From Thermotogaceae bacterium (GTDB lineage: Bacteria > Thermotogota > Thermotogae > Thermotogales > Thermotogaceae), in NCBI GenBank assembly GCA_027077795.1, contig JALWTT010000006.1:496001-560000 (forward strand): 64,000 nt of DNA, written 5' to 3'. Shown here piece by piece: positions 10,332-18,717 of the stretch; positions within the stretch are counted from its first letter, which is position 1, and every line of letters starts with the position of its first letter. The notes under the pieces were generated by a model. That model made no database searches and was not told the DNA's origin. It worked only from the letters and a program-made list of their open reading frames with translations. The position numbers and the translations under genes are program-made.

Positions 10332-11907
10332 ATATGACTCTCTCGGAGATCGATTTCGCCTGCATGAATAGCAGCAGGTAATCTGGCCCTCCAGCTTTCG
10401 AGTCCGTTCCGGACATGTTGAAACCGCCAAAAGGTTGAACACCGACGAGTGCTCCTGTACACTTCCTGTTGAAATACAGATTCCCAACGTGGAACTCTTC
10501 TTTTGCTCTCTCTATCCTGTTCCTATCTTTTGAGTAGAGTGATCCTGTCAGACCGTATTCAGTACCGTTTGCGATTTCAAGAGCTTCGTTGAAGTCCTTA
10601 GCTTTTATAAAGGAAAGCACTGGCCCGAAAATCTCCTCTTGGGCTATCCTGGCCTTTGGATCGACATTAGAGAATATGGTGGGCTCTATGTAAAACCCTT
10701 TTAGCTCTTCCCCAAGGTATTTCCCACCAGTGACTAATCTTCCTTCCTTCTTACCAATTTCAATGTATCCCATGATCTTCTGAACAGCTGCGTTGTTTAT
10801 AACGGGCCCAAACCAGTTTTCTTTTTCAATCGGATCACCCATCTTTATAGATTTGATCTTTTCCAGCACGAGTTCCAGAACCTCGTTATACACATCTTCT
10901 ACTACTATTGCCCTACTTCCAGCAGAGCATTTCTGACCTTGGAAACCGTACGCGGAGACCACGATGCCTTCAGCGGCAGCTTCGAGATCAGCTGTTTCAT
11001 CAACCACAACAGCATCCTTTCCACCCATTTCCAGGATTATCCTTTTTATCCAGATTTGTCCCTTCTGATGTTTAGCCGCGATTTGATTTATTCTCAAGCC
11101 GACATCTTTTGAACCTGTGAAGGCTATAAAACGAGTTTTGGGGTGTGATACCAGATAATCTCCTATCTCTGCTCCGCTCCCTGGAAGGAAGTTGATAACT
11201 CCATCAGGAAGTCCTGCTTCCATCATTATTTCGTAGAATCTATAACCTATAACTGGTGAATCCGAAGCGGGTTTCAGAACAACCGTGTTGCCTGTGACTA
11301 TGGAGGCTAGTGTCATGCCACTGAGAATGGCAAGGGGAAAATTCCACGGAGGTATCACAACTCCAACACCGAGGGGTATGTATCTGTACTCGTTCTTCTC
11401 GCCGGGGATCTGATGAACAGGTTGACCTTCTGCATATTTTAGCATCTGCCTGGAATAATACTCCAAGTAGTCCACAGTTTCGGCTACATCAGCCCAGGCT
11501 TCTACCCAATTCTTTCCAACCTCTTTTACCATCCAAGCGGAGAGGTCATAGGCTCGATCTTTCATGATCTCCGAGGCTTTTAAGAGCACTTCTGCTCTTC
11601 TCCATGCAGGCCATTTTTTCCACTCTTTAAAAGCTTCCCAGGCAGTTTCTAGAGCTTTTTCTGCGAGCTCTCTGTCAGCCTTCGAAACTACACCCACGCT
11701 TTCATCATATTTTGCAGGATTGATGGAAGTTATTTTTCTATCTGTATGGAACTCTTTTCCTCCTATCACTATTGGGTACTCTTCCCCTAGTTTCGAATCG
11801 ACTCTGGATATGGCCTCCCTCATCCTTTTTTCGTCTTCTGGACTGGAAAAATCTATGATTGGGAAGTTCCTGAAGGGTTTTATCACAGTGTACTCGAAAT
11901 CCGTCAT
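10330..11907 (-). CDS. pruA: 1-pyrroline-5-carboxylate dehydrogenase
   Basis: An aldehyde dehydrogenase that oxidises glutamate semialdehyde (from proline or ornithine) to glutamate with NAD. 525 residues, the usual stand-alone length. Cofactor and catalytic motifs are in place: PPWNFPLAI, FTGSKDVG, general base E293 in LEMGGKDAV and nucleophile C327 in GQKCSAGSR. Start ATG 11907 follows GGGAGGG. No proline dehydrogenase gene lies in the window, so only half of the proline pathway is seen here, although gdhA at 20226 could use the glutamate formed. Confidence 0.93.
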   Translation of the reverse strand: MTDFEYTVIKPFRNFPIIDFSSPEDEKRMREAISRVDSKLGEEYPIVIGGKEFHTDRKITSINPAKYDESVGVVSKADRELAEKALETAWEAFKEWKKWPAWRRAEVLLKASEIMKDRAYDLSAWMVKEVGKNWVEAWADVAETVDYLEYYSRQMLKYAEGQPVHQIPGEKNEYRYIPLGVGVVIPPWNFPLAILSGMTLASIVTGNTVVLKPASDSPVIGYRFYEIMMEAGLPDGVINFLPGSGAEIGDYLVSHPKTRFIAFTGSKDVGLRINQIAAKHQKGQIWIKRIILEMGGKDAVVVDETADLEAAAEGIVVSAYGFQGQKCSAGSRAIVVEDVYNEVLELVLEKIKSIKMGDPIEKENWFGPVINNAAVQKIMGYIEIGKKEGRLVTGGKYLGEELKGFYIEPTIFSNVDPKARIAQEEIFGPVLSFIKAKDFNEALEIANGTEYGLTGSLYSKDRNRIERAKEEFHVGNLYFNRKCTGALVGVQPFGGFNMSGTDSKAGGPDYLLLFMQAKSISERVI

Positions 11908-11949
11908 TTGTTATCCCTCCCCTCAAATGTCCTTTGTGGCGCTCATGCC

Positions 11950-11981
11950 CCTGAGAATTTTACAACTTACCCTGAGAATTT
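11950..11981. repeat. Direct repeat CCTGAGAATTT, two copies 21 bp apart
   Basis: CCTGAGAATTT occurs at 11950-11960 and 11971-11981, exactly 21 bp (two helical turns) apart, in the divergent promoter region between pruA and the DUF2007-gcvT operon. The first copy overlaps the -10 of the pruA promoter. Likely a binding site for a dimeric regulator; the protein is unknown. Confidence 0.5.
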
Positions 11982-11986
11982 CCCAA
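11957..11986 (-). promoter_or_regulatory. Likely promoter of pruA
   Basis: Minus strand TTGGGA (11986-11981), 18-bp spacer, TAAAAT (11962-11957), about 50 nt before the start codon. The direct repeats at 11950 and 11971 overlap it, so regulation at this promoter is plausible. Confidence 0.5.
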
Positions 11987-12025
11987 CACGGCAATTCTTG
12001 AATAATTCAGGGATTGATGATGAAG

Positions 12026-12034
12026 TGATACAAT
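12026..12034 (+). promoter_or_regulatory. Extended -10 promoter of the DUF2007-gcvT operon
   Basis: TGATACAAT, an extended -10 (TGN plus TACAAT), 21 nt before the GTG start. There is no good -35 at the expected distance. The same element stands before gdhA and, with one change, before the TRAP operon. Confidence 0.6.
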
Positions 12035-12055
12035 TTCCTTCTGGGAGGGATTCGT

Positions 12056-12271
12056 GTGGAGAAGAAGTGGGAGAAAGTGGCTGAGGTTAGAGAATACGAG
12101 GCGGAATCTATAAAAAGCATGCTGGACAGAGAAGGGATACCGGTTTTAATTAGACCTGTAGACTTTGCCATACCGGCCATATTTGGATCTGGTGGAATGG
12201 TTGAAATACTGGTGCCTAAAGAGGAGGCTGAAAATGCAAAAGAAATCATATCTGAATTTGAGGAGGGATAA
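12056..12271 (+). CDS. DUF2007-like small protein
   Basis: 71 residues, start GTG 12056 five nt after GGGAGGG. The pattern WEKVAEVREYEAESIKSMLD, then GIPVLIRP and VEILVPKEEAENAKEII matches the small DUF2007 domain (a putative signal-transducing ferredoxin-like fold of unknown role). It precedes gcvT by 3 nt and is the first gene of the plus operon. No catalytic residues are evident. Confidence 0.75.
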   Translation: MEKKWEKVAEVREYEAESIKSMLDREGIPVLIRPVDFAIPAIFGSGGMVEILVPKEEAENAKEIISEFEEG

Positions 12272-12274
12272 AGA

Positions 12275-13378
12275 ATGGGAAAGAGAACACCACTTTACGG
12301 GGAGCACTTGAGACTCAAAGCAAGAATGGTTGATTTCGCAGGTTGGGATATGCCAATTCAATACAGCTCTATAATCGAGGAGACCAGAACGGTCAGAAGC
12401 GGTGTGGGGTTATTCGATGTCTCTCATATGGGGGAGATATACATAGAAGGACCTGATGCAGTTGGCTTTGTGAACTACATAATAACCAACGATTTTCAGT
12501 CTGTGAAGTTCGGAGACGCGGTCTACTCACCCATGTGCAAAGAGGATGGAGGGATAATAGACGATCTAATTTCTTATAAGATAAGTAAAGACAAAGCGCT
12601 TCTCGTTGTGAATGCATCTAACAAAGATAAGGATTATGAGTGGGTCAGGAAACAGTCGGAGAATTTCGATGTTGATGTAATAGATAGGTCCGATGAACTT
12701 GCTCTCCTCGCTTTGCAAGGTCCAAAAGCTGAGGAACTTCTTCAAAAACTGGCAAATGTGAAGCTCGGCGAGATAGGCTTTTATCAGTTTACAGAGGGAA
12801 GAGTTAGAGGAATAAAAGCTCAGATATCTAGAACGGGATACACAGGAGAAGATGGTTTTGAAATAATGGTTGAAGCGGAGGCAGCTGTTCCCCTTTGGAG
12901 AAGTCTTTTGGAGTACGGAAGCGAATTTGAGATAAAGCCTGCAGGATTAGGTGCCAGAGACCTTTTGAGGTTGGAAGCCTCGTATCTCCTCTATGGGAAC
13001 GATATGGATGAGTCTGCAAATCCCATAGAGGCAGGGATATCTTGGGCTGTCAAGTTTAACAAAGGTGATTTTGTTGGTAGGGAAGCTCTCTTAAAAGTTA
13101 AGGAAGAGAAACCGAAGAGGAAGCTGGTTGGAATGATCCTTGAGGGGAGAAACATTGCCAGACATGGTTACAAGATATTCAAAGAAGGTGAAGAAGTGGG
13201 CTTCATAACGAGTGGTGGATATTCACCCACCTTGGAGAAGTCGATCGCGCTCGGCTATGTAAACAAGCCTTACAACAAGAGAGAAACAGAGCTTGAGATA
13301 CAGATAAGGAATAAGATGGTGAAAGCAGAGGTGGTGAAATTGCCATTTTACAGAGGAAGTGTGAAAAGTAAGAAGTGA
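12275..13378 (+). CDS. gcvT: Aminomethyltransferase (glycine cleavage T protein)
   Basis: Transfers the methylene group from the aminomethyl-lipoyl H protein to tetrahydrofolate, releasing ammonia. 367 residues. Typical landmarks: RTPLYGEHLRLKARMVDFAG, VGLFDVSHMGE, RTGYTGEDGFEIM (folate-binding region) and PAGLGARDLLRLEA. Start ATG 12275 follows GAGGAGG. The H and P protein genes, often adjacent, are not found in the window; rnhB follows with a 4-nt overlap. The catalytic pattern is close to true GcvT rather than the YgfZ paralogue. Confidence 0.93.
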   Translation: MGKRTPLYGEHLRLKARMVDFAGWDMPIQYSSIIEETRTVRSGVGLFDVSHMGEIYIEGPDAVGFVNYIITNDFQSVKFGDAVYSPMCKEDGGIIDDLISYKISKDKALLVVNASNKDKDYEWVRKQSENFDVDVIDRSDELALLALQGPKAEELLQKLANVKLGEIGFYQFTEGRVRGIKAQISRTGYTGEDGFEIMVEAEAAVPLWRSLLEYGSEFEIKPAGLGARDLLRLEASYLLYGNDMDESANPIEAGISWAVKFNKGDFVGREALLKVKEEKPKRKLVGMILEGRNIARHGYKIFKEGEEVGFITSGGYSPTLEKSIALGYVNKPYNKRETELEIQIRNKMVKAEVVKLPFYRGSVKSKK

Positions 13379-14070
13379 ATTTGTTTGAATTCGATGAAGC
13401 ATATCGCCTGAAGTATGGTAGAGTAGCGGGTTTGGATGAAGCAGGTAGGGGCCCCATCGCGGGGCCCGTTGTTGCGTCAGCCGTTATCTTGGAAACGCCG
13501 ATCGATGGGGTGTTCGATTCAAAGCAGGTTCCCGCCAAGGAGAGAGAGGAGCTTTTCAGGAGCATCCACAGGTGGGGGAAAGTAGGTGTGGGGCTAGCCA
13601 CTCCCACGGAAATAGATGTTCTGAACATATTTAATGCCACGAAACTTGCCATGGAAAGAGCATTGAAGGCTCTCGGAGAGAACTTAGATTACGTTTTAAT
13701 AGACGGAAAGTATTTGGAACTGTCGAAGCCGGGAGAATGTATTGTAAAAGGGGATACGAAAAGTTTGAGTATAGCAGCAGCTTCAATAATATCCAAAGTA
13801 ATTCGGGATAGGATCATGAAAGCGTATGCTAAAAGTTATCCTGGATACGGTTTTGAACATAATTTTGGTTATCCAACGCCGGAGCACAAGAGAGCTGTCG
13901 AGAAACTGGGAGCGACACCGTTTCACAGGTTAACTTTCTCCAGCGTGATTGAGGTTCTAGACGAATCGATGATCTCAGATTGGAAGAAGCATGGTTATAT
14001 AAGTACTGAGAGATATAAAGCTGTCCTCAAGAAACTTTTCAAGCGTTTTAAGCAGCGGAAACTGATGTAA
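13375..14070 (+). CDS. rnhB: Ribonuclease HII
   Basis: Removes ribonucleotides from RNA/DNA hybrids and misincorporated ribonucleotides. 231 residues. The catalytic motif GLDEAGRGPIAGPVV gives D21 and E22; later acids are in YVLIDGK and KVIRDRIM, and YPTPEHKRAVEKLG is the family's conserved substrate-handling segment. Start GTG 13375 overlaps the gcvT stop; a TTG two codons downstream is possible. Complete. Confidence 0.95.
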   Translation: MNLFEFDEAYRLKYGRVAGLDEAGRGPIAGPVVASAVILETPIDGVFDSKQVPAKEREELFRSIHRWGKVGVGLATPTEIDVLNIFNATKLAMERALKALGENLDYVLIDGKYLELSKPGECIVKGDTKSLSIAAASIISKVIRDRIMKAYAKSYPGYGFEHNFGYPTPEHKRAVEKLGATPFHRLTFSSVIEVLDESMISDWKKHGYISTERYKAVLKKLFKRFKQRKLM

Positions 14071-14107
14071 ATTGAGGTGTAAAATACCCATCCGAGGAGG
14101 TGAAGAA

Positions 14108-14398
14108 GTGTTTGTTGTCGCAAATCTTGTTTATGCAACAGCACTTGTTTTAAGGATACTCATATCACTGGAAATCTTCTGTGTGATAATCTCAGCGATT
14201 CTCAGTTGGTTTCCATTCCACGGGATGTTCTCGTATTTCTGTTACTCGATGGCTGAGCTCATAAATAGACCGATTAGGAGGTTTATCCCTCCAATGGGCC
14301 CCATTGATATAGCTCCACTCGTTTCCATTCTTTTACTCATATTCACAGATGCTTTTTTGGTGAGGACGCTCTTTGACCTCTCGGAGGTGCTGAGATGA
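14108..14398 (+). CDS. YggT family membrane protein
   Basis: 96 residues from GTG 14108, which lies 7-8 nt after GAGGAGGTG. Two hydrophobic spans (about residues 8-32 and 68-90) flank a polar loop with INRPIRRFIPPMGPIDIAPL, the conserved YggT signature. These small membrane proteins are linked to osmotic tolerance, division or ion handling in other bacteria, without a fixed reaction. It overlaps nadK by 4 nt. Confidence 0.85.
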   Translation: MFVVANLVYATALVLRILISLEIFCVIISAILSWFPFHGMFSYFCYSMAELINRPIRRFIPPMGPIDIAPLVSILLLIFTDAFLVRTLFDLSEVLR

Positions 14399-15171
14399 AA
14401 TTCGCGATATGTTTTAGAAAAAGTAGAGAGGAGAGTGCTAGGAAGGTTAGAAGAATGCTAGAGGAATTTGGCGAAGTCACGCAATTCGTCGATGTGTGGG
14501 GTTTCCAAAAACCTGAGGCGGATCTTTCCGTTGCAATTGGGGGAGATGGAACAGTTATAAAATGTGCGAAAGCCGTGCAGGATTCCTCCCCAATAGTTGG
14601 GATAAAAGCAGGAAGGTTAGGGTTTCTGAGTTCTTACACACTTGATAACCTGGAAGAGTTCGTGGAGGACCTTAGGACTGGGAACTTCAGAGAGGAAGAA
14701 CGTGCGATGATAGAAGCTTTTGTCGGGAAAGAGATTCACCTCGTACTGAACGACGTAGTCATCCAAAAAGATGTCGATGGGAGAATGCTGGAGATAGAGG
14801 TTGTTGTTGGTGGGGAATCCCCCATGTGGTTCTTTGCGGACGGTCTCATAGTTTCCACTCCGACTGGATCCACAGCATACAACCTTTCAGCAGGTGGCCC
14901 GGTTGTTTATCCCTTCAGTGATACTACTCAAATAACGCCAATTTTGCCTCACTTTCTGTTCAACAGAGGGGTGGTGGTTCCGTCTTCAAAGGAGATATTT
15001 GTATCCGTGGATTTCCCATCAAACATACTGATTGATGGAAGGAACGTGGGAAAGCATAAAGAAGTTAGGGTGAGAAAGTCTAACAGATTTGTGAAGATCA
15101 TCAGATCCCCAAGATCGGATTTCTTCAAAATAGTCAAGGAGAGAATAGGCTTCGGTAGGAGATTGATATGA
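14395..15171 (+). CDS. nadK: NAD kinase
   Basis: Phosphorylates NAD to NADP with ATP or polyphosphate. 258 residues, a short bacterial form. Motifs: GGDGTVIK (49-56), GIKAGRLGFL, the NDVVI segment and STPTGSTAYNLSAGGP which binds the nucleotide. ATG 14395 overlaps the yggT stop, and its own stop overlaps the next ATG (ATATGA), so four genes here are translationally coupled. Confidence 0.95.
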   Translation: MKFAICFRKSREESARKVRRMLEEFGEVTQFVDVWGFQKPEADLSVAIGGDGTVIKCAKAVQDSSPIVGIKAGRLGFLSSYTLDNLEEFVEDLRTGNFREEERAMIEAFVGKEIHLVLNDVVIQKDVDGRMLEIEVVVGGESPMWFFADGLIVSTPTGSTAYNLSAGGPVVYPFSDTTQITPILPHFLFNRGVVVPSSKEIFVSVDFPSNILIDGRNVGKHKEVRVRKSNRFVKIIRSPRSDFFKIVKERIGFGRRLI

Positions 15172-18100
15172 AGATACTTTTCAAATACATAAGTAAGTTG
15201 TTCTTCGGACCGTTTTTGATAGGCTTAGGAGGTTTCATAGTTTTCGTAAGCGTTGAGCTGCTTTATCAGCTTTCTAACATTATTGTGAGAAACAGAGTTG
15301 GGATAGACAAGCTTTTCGTTCTAATATACTACAATCTTCCCAGTTTCACATCTGACGGTATACCCGTTGGGGTTCTTCTGGCTATATTTTGGATAATATC
15401 CACACTCTCGCATAGACGGGAGCTCATGGCTTTTCAGGTACATGGCATTTCCTTGAAGAACCTGTTCTTCCCATTTTTGGTGCTCTCACTGCTTCTAAGT
15501 GGCGCTGTGTACCTTCTAAATGATTTTGTTGTTCCGAATTATTACGTAAAGGCTGAACAATATATGAGCGAAAAGATATTCAAGAAGCCCAAGGTGGAAG
15601 ATTACATAGTCTCTGAGTCCGTCATAAGGTACAAGGATAAATTCATATATGTCGGGGAATACGACAAGAAGCACGAAGTAATGAAAGATGTGATGATAAT
15701 AGACTACTCCGGTGGCGATGAAAGGGTTATGACTGCAAAGAAGGTTTACAGGAGCGGTAGATATTGGTACCTAGAGGATGGAAGATTGTACATAGTGGAC
15801 GACCGGGGAATGATGAGGTTGGATTCTGTGTACAAGAATTTGAAGCTGAATTTCGGTGAGGATTTGGGCATACTTCTGGCATATCCTTCTGCTAGGAAGA
15901 TGAGCCATTCAGAACTCATCAAAGCCATAGGGGAAACTAGGGATAGGAAGAGAGCAGCTAAGTGGATTGTTGAGCTTCAAAGAAGATATGCAACAGCACT
16001 TGCACCAGTGATAATAGTCTTGGCTGGCCTTTCGCTATCGCTTCTTTTCAACCTTACGAGCAAATCTTGGGGAGTGATTCTCACATTTGTTCTCATCGTG
16101 CTATACCAAGGTTCAGAAGCCTGGCTGAGTGCCATGGGCAAGGAGATGATCATAGACCCGGTTTTAGCGGTTTGGCTTCCAAACATCCTGTTTGGTGGGG
16201 TTGGCTTGGTTTTGCTCCTGTTTGTAGATACTGTGGCGGTTCAGAAGGTCAGAGAAATTCTCGTGAGGGCGGGACTCGGTGTACTTTTGATTTTCCCAGT
16301 GATAGGTTTGGGATACACGGTTGAATCGAGATTAGCAATTCTGAGTGGTGATGTTGTGACAATGATAGGTGATGTCAAGATATACGACAAGGGTGATCTA
16401 AAGGCCACTGCGGAGAAGGCTATTTACTACATCAGTGAGGATCAGATGATATTGTTTGATGCAACGAGTGTTGGAAAGAATTATTCTTTGAAAGCCATGG
16501 CCCATATGACGTTAAATGGTGTGTCCTATGATAGAGGTGTCAGTGGTGAAATATCATCAAAGGGTGGAAATCTGACCATAAGAAGTGCGAGTGTTGTCGT
16601 GAGCAGTGGTGACATCAGGATCATAAAGGATGCAGACCTCGACGTTACGGATCAGAGGGAAAAGCTCAAATCTAGTGTCAAAGCGGTGTTTCTGATCTCT
16701 GACAAAAATGGCATAAAAAACGGAATGGGGCTAGCCAAGGGAGAAAAGGCGGAGAGAAATTTTGAAGTTGAAGTCGCCAGAATCAGTGGTTCCAAAGACA
16801 TGAAGGGTGTTATAGGAATGATGAAGGTAAAACTTGGAAAGAATCTGAAAAATATGTACTTTGCGGGGAATTCCCTTCTCATTTTGAAGGATAACCTTCA
16901 ACTTTCAGGTGCTTACATAACCACATGTTCTATGACCCCTCCTCATTATTACATTGCTTTTGAAAAAGCTTATGTTACGGAAGACTATGTTGCTGCTAGG
17001 AACACCATGGTTTTCATAAACGATTTCCCGATGGTTTATTTTCCGTACTTCTTCCAATTCTTCAGAACTCCTAAACCGGTTTCCATGAGTTTTGGAATTG
17101 GAAGCAAGAGTAAAGGGGTCTCATTTGCTTTCTACACCGAGGAGAGTGGTTGGAAATCGATCTATAAGAAGAGTGGCGGAAGATCGGAATTTTCCCTTTC
17201 AGGGGCTTTCTTATCTTTTCCCGTTTCTCTGAGTTGGAAGAATGGTCGCACAGGTATAACAGTGAAAAAGCTTCTTTTCGATGGATCACTCGGAATATCT
17301 TCCGCTGGAAAAACCGTTGTGTACCAATATTCGTTCAAGAAAAAGCTTTTGAAGTCCAGCACATTGGGGTTCCTTTTAAAGAGATACTACTCCAATGGAA
17401 GGGTTAGCTGGTTACTTCCCAATGTTTACCTGGGCAAACTCAAAGTAGGTGTCCCGATTATCGGTGGGAGTATGTATGTAAAAAGCTGGACCCATACAGG
17501 TACCTTGTCGTACAGTGAGGGATCAATCTTCGAGAACTTAGGAAAGATATCTGGAAAAGGAAAGATAGTGGCGAGTTACTCGAGAAGCCTCGTGAAATTC
17601 ACCGGATCAAGTCTAGGAAATTCCTTGAAGGTTACTTACGATGCGACTCCAGGGGGGTTTAGAGACTATGAACTTGATCAAACAACGGCGATATCTGTGT
17701 ACAACAAGAAATTTGATTTGAATTGGATATCGTTGAGTGCTCAGAAGTCCCTGTCGATATCAACCAGTTTTAAAAAAGGTTGGGATGAAATGTCGAAGAG
17801 CTTGTGCAATTCGGAAAAGTACTCCTTAGCTTTGAAAATGCCGTTCATTTCAGGCAGCCTGAATTATGAAAAATCGGATAGCTATTCTGGGAAAGAAAAA
17901 TTCGAGAGAAGTAGCGTTGCAAACAAGTTAGGTCTCTCCAGTTCGCTCTCTTTCCCGTTCATACCGCTGGTGATCTCAGCGAGTACCGGATATGATTTCC
18001 TATCTGAAAATCCCAGATTTTCCTACCCGGACCTTTCTGCAAAGAGTTCATTCTCAATAGGGGACTTTTCGCTTTCTTTCTCTGCATCCACCAAATACAG

Positions 18101-18707
18101 GTATGATATGGAAAGAATTTTCGATAGAATTGACTTCTCCTCAAGTCAGGCTTACAGGAAGAACAGATTTAAAAATTCGCTATCGTTCAGTTACTTTTTT
18201 GGTGACGATGTACCGGTCAAGGAGATAACAGACAAGTTTTCTGCGAAGTCTCTACCCATATTCGGACTCGAAATATCGGAAATGAGTGGAATAGCCAAAT
18301 ACAACTTTAAAGAAGATGGCTCTAAATTGACTTACTTTTCCACCAAGTTTATCAGTAATTTCAACTCCGCAAAGCATTCTCTTTTGCTGAGGTACAGAAG
18401 TCCAGTGGGTTTTGACAGATCTGACCTGAGCTTGAATTATTCCCTGTCTACTTATAAAGTGGACCCCGTTGTCAAAATGGGGTTCGGAATGAGTTTGAAA
18501 GATATGTCACTTTCCGCTTACAGTTTTTCGCTGTCCCTTAAGAAAAAACTCCATTGCTGGACTATGGGGATAGACCTGGAAGGTAGAATGTCCGAAGACG
18601 GGATAGAATTTTCAAAGCTGTTTCTGAGCTTCTCGATAAATGATTTAAGCGGAAAGGGCTTTAACTATGACCTGATTAGCGGGGAGTATAATCTTGGATT
18701 GATGTGA
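15168..18707 (+). CDS. LptF/G permease fused to an LptD-like outer membrane barrel
   Basis: 1179 residues. Residues 1-357 have the LptF/LptG layout: three N-terminal membrane spans (10-36, 62-80, 98-118), a periplasmic beta domain (about 125-265) and three more spans (about 276-295, 302-320, 336-354). Residues 360-383 (QKVREILVRAG then LGVLLIFPVIGLGY) look like an internal signal sequence. Residues 388-490 are OstA/LptA-like (LSGDVVTMIGDVKIYDKGD...). Residues 583-627 match the LptD start of barrel (YITTCSMTPPHYYI; INDFPMVYFPYFF), and 640-1179 is a long amphipathic beta-strand region ending NLGLM. Thus inner-membrane and outer-membrane parts of an Lpt lipid-transport bridge are in one reading frame. 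Cleavage before residue 384 or internal initiation at GTG 16263 (codon 366) could separate them. It lies between nadK and dnaB. Confidence 0.82.
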   Translation: MKILFKYISKLFFGPFLIGLGGFIVFVSVELLYQLSNIIVRNRVGIDKLFVLIYYNLPSFTSDGIPVGVLLAIFWIISTLSHRRELMAFQVHGISLKNLFFPFLVLSLLLSGAVYLLNDFVVPNYYVKAEQYMSEKIFKKPKVEDYIVSESVIRYKDKFIYVGEYDKKHEVMKDVMIIDYSGGDERVMTAKKVYRSGRYWYLEDGRLYIVDDRGMMRLDSVYKNLKLNFGEDLGILLAYPSARKMSHSELIKAIGETRDRKRAAKWIVELQRRYATALAPVIIVLAGLSLSLLFNLTSKSWGVILTFVLIVLYQGSEAWLSAMGKEMIIDPVLAVWLPNILFGGVGLVLLLFVDTVAVQKVREILVRAGLGVLLIFPVIGLGYTVESRLAILSGDVVTMIGDVKIYDKGDLKATAEKAIYYISEDQMILFDATSVGKNYSLKAMAHMTLNGVSYDRGVSGEISSKGGNLTIRSASVVVSSGDIRIIKDADLDVTDQREKLKSSVKAVFLISDKNGIKNGMGLAKGEKAERNFEVEVARISGSKDMKGVIGMMKVKLGKNLKNMYFAGNSLLILKDNLQLSGAYITTCSMTPPHYYIAFEKAYVTEDYVAARNTMVFINDFPMVYFPYFFQFFRTPKPVSMSFGIGSKSKGVSFAFYTEESGWKSIYKKSGGRSEFSLSGAFLSFPVSLSWKNGRTGITVKKLLFDGSLGISSAGKTVVYQYSFKKKLLKSSTLGFLLKRYYSNGRVSWLLPNVYLGKLKVGVPIIGGSMYVKSWTHTGTLSYSEGSIFENLGKISGKGKIVASYSRSLVKFTGSSLGNSLKVTYDATPGGFRDYELDQTTAISVYNKKFDLNWISLSAQKSLSISTSFKKGWDEMSKSLCNSEKYSLALKMPFISGSLNYEKSDSYSGKEKFERSSVANKLGLSSSLSFPFIPLVISASTGYDFLSENPRFSYPDLSAKSSFSIGDFSLSFSASTKYRYDMERIFDRIDFSSSQAYRKNRFKNSLSFSYFFGDDVPVKEITDKFSAKSLPIFGLEISEMSGIAKYNFKEDGSKLTYFSTKFISNFNSAKHSLLLRYRSPVGFDRSDLSLNYSLSTYKVDPVVKMGFGMSLKDMSLSAYSFSLSLKKKLHCWTMGIDLEGRMSEDGIEFSKLFLSFSINDLSGKGFNYDLISGEYNLGLM

Positions 18708-18717
18708 GGTGATGGAT

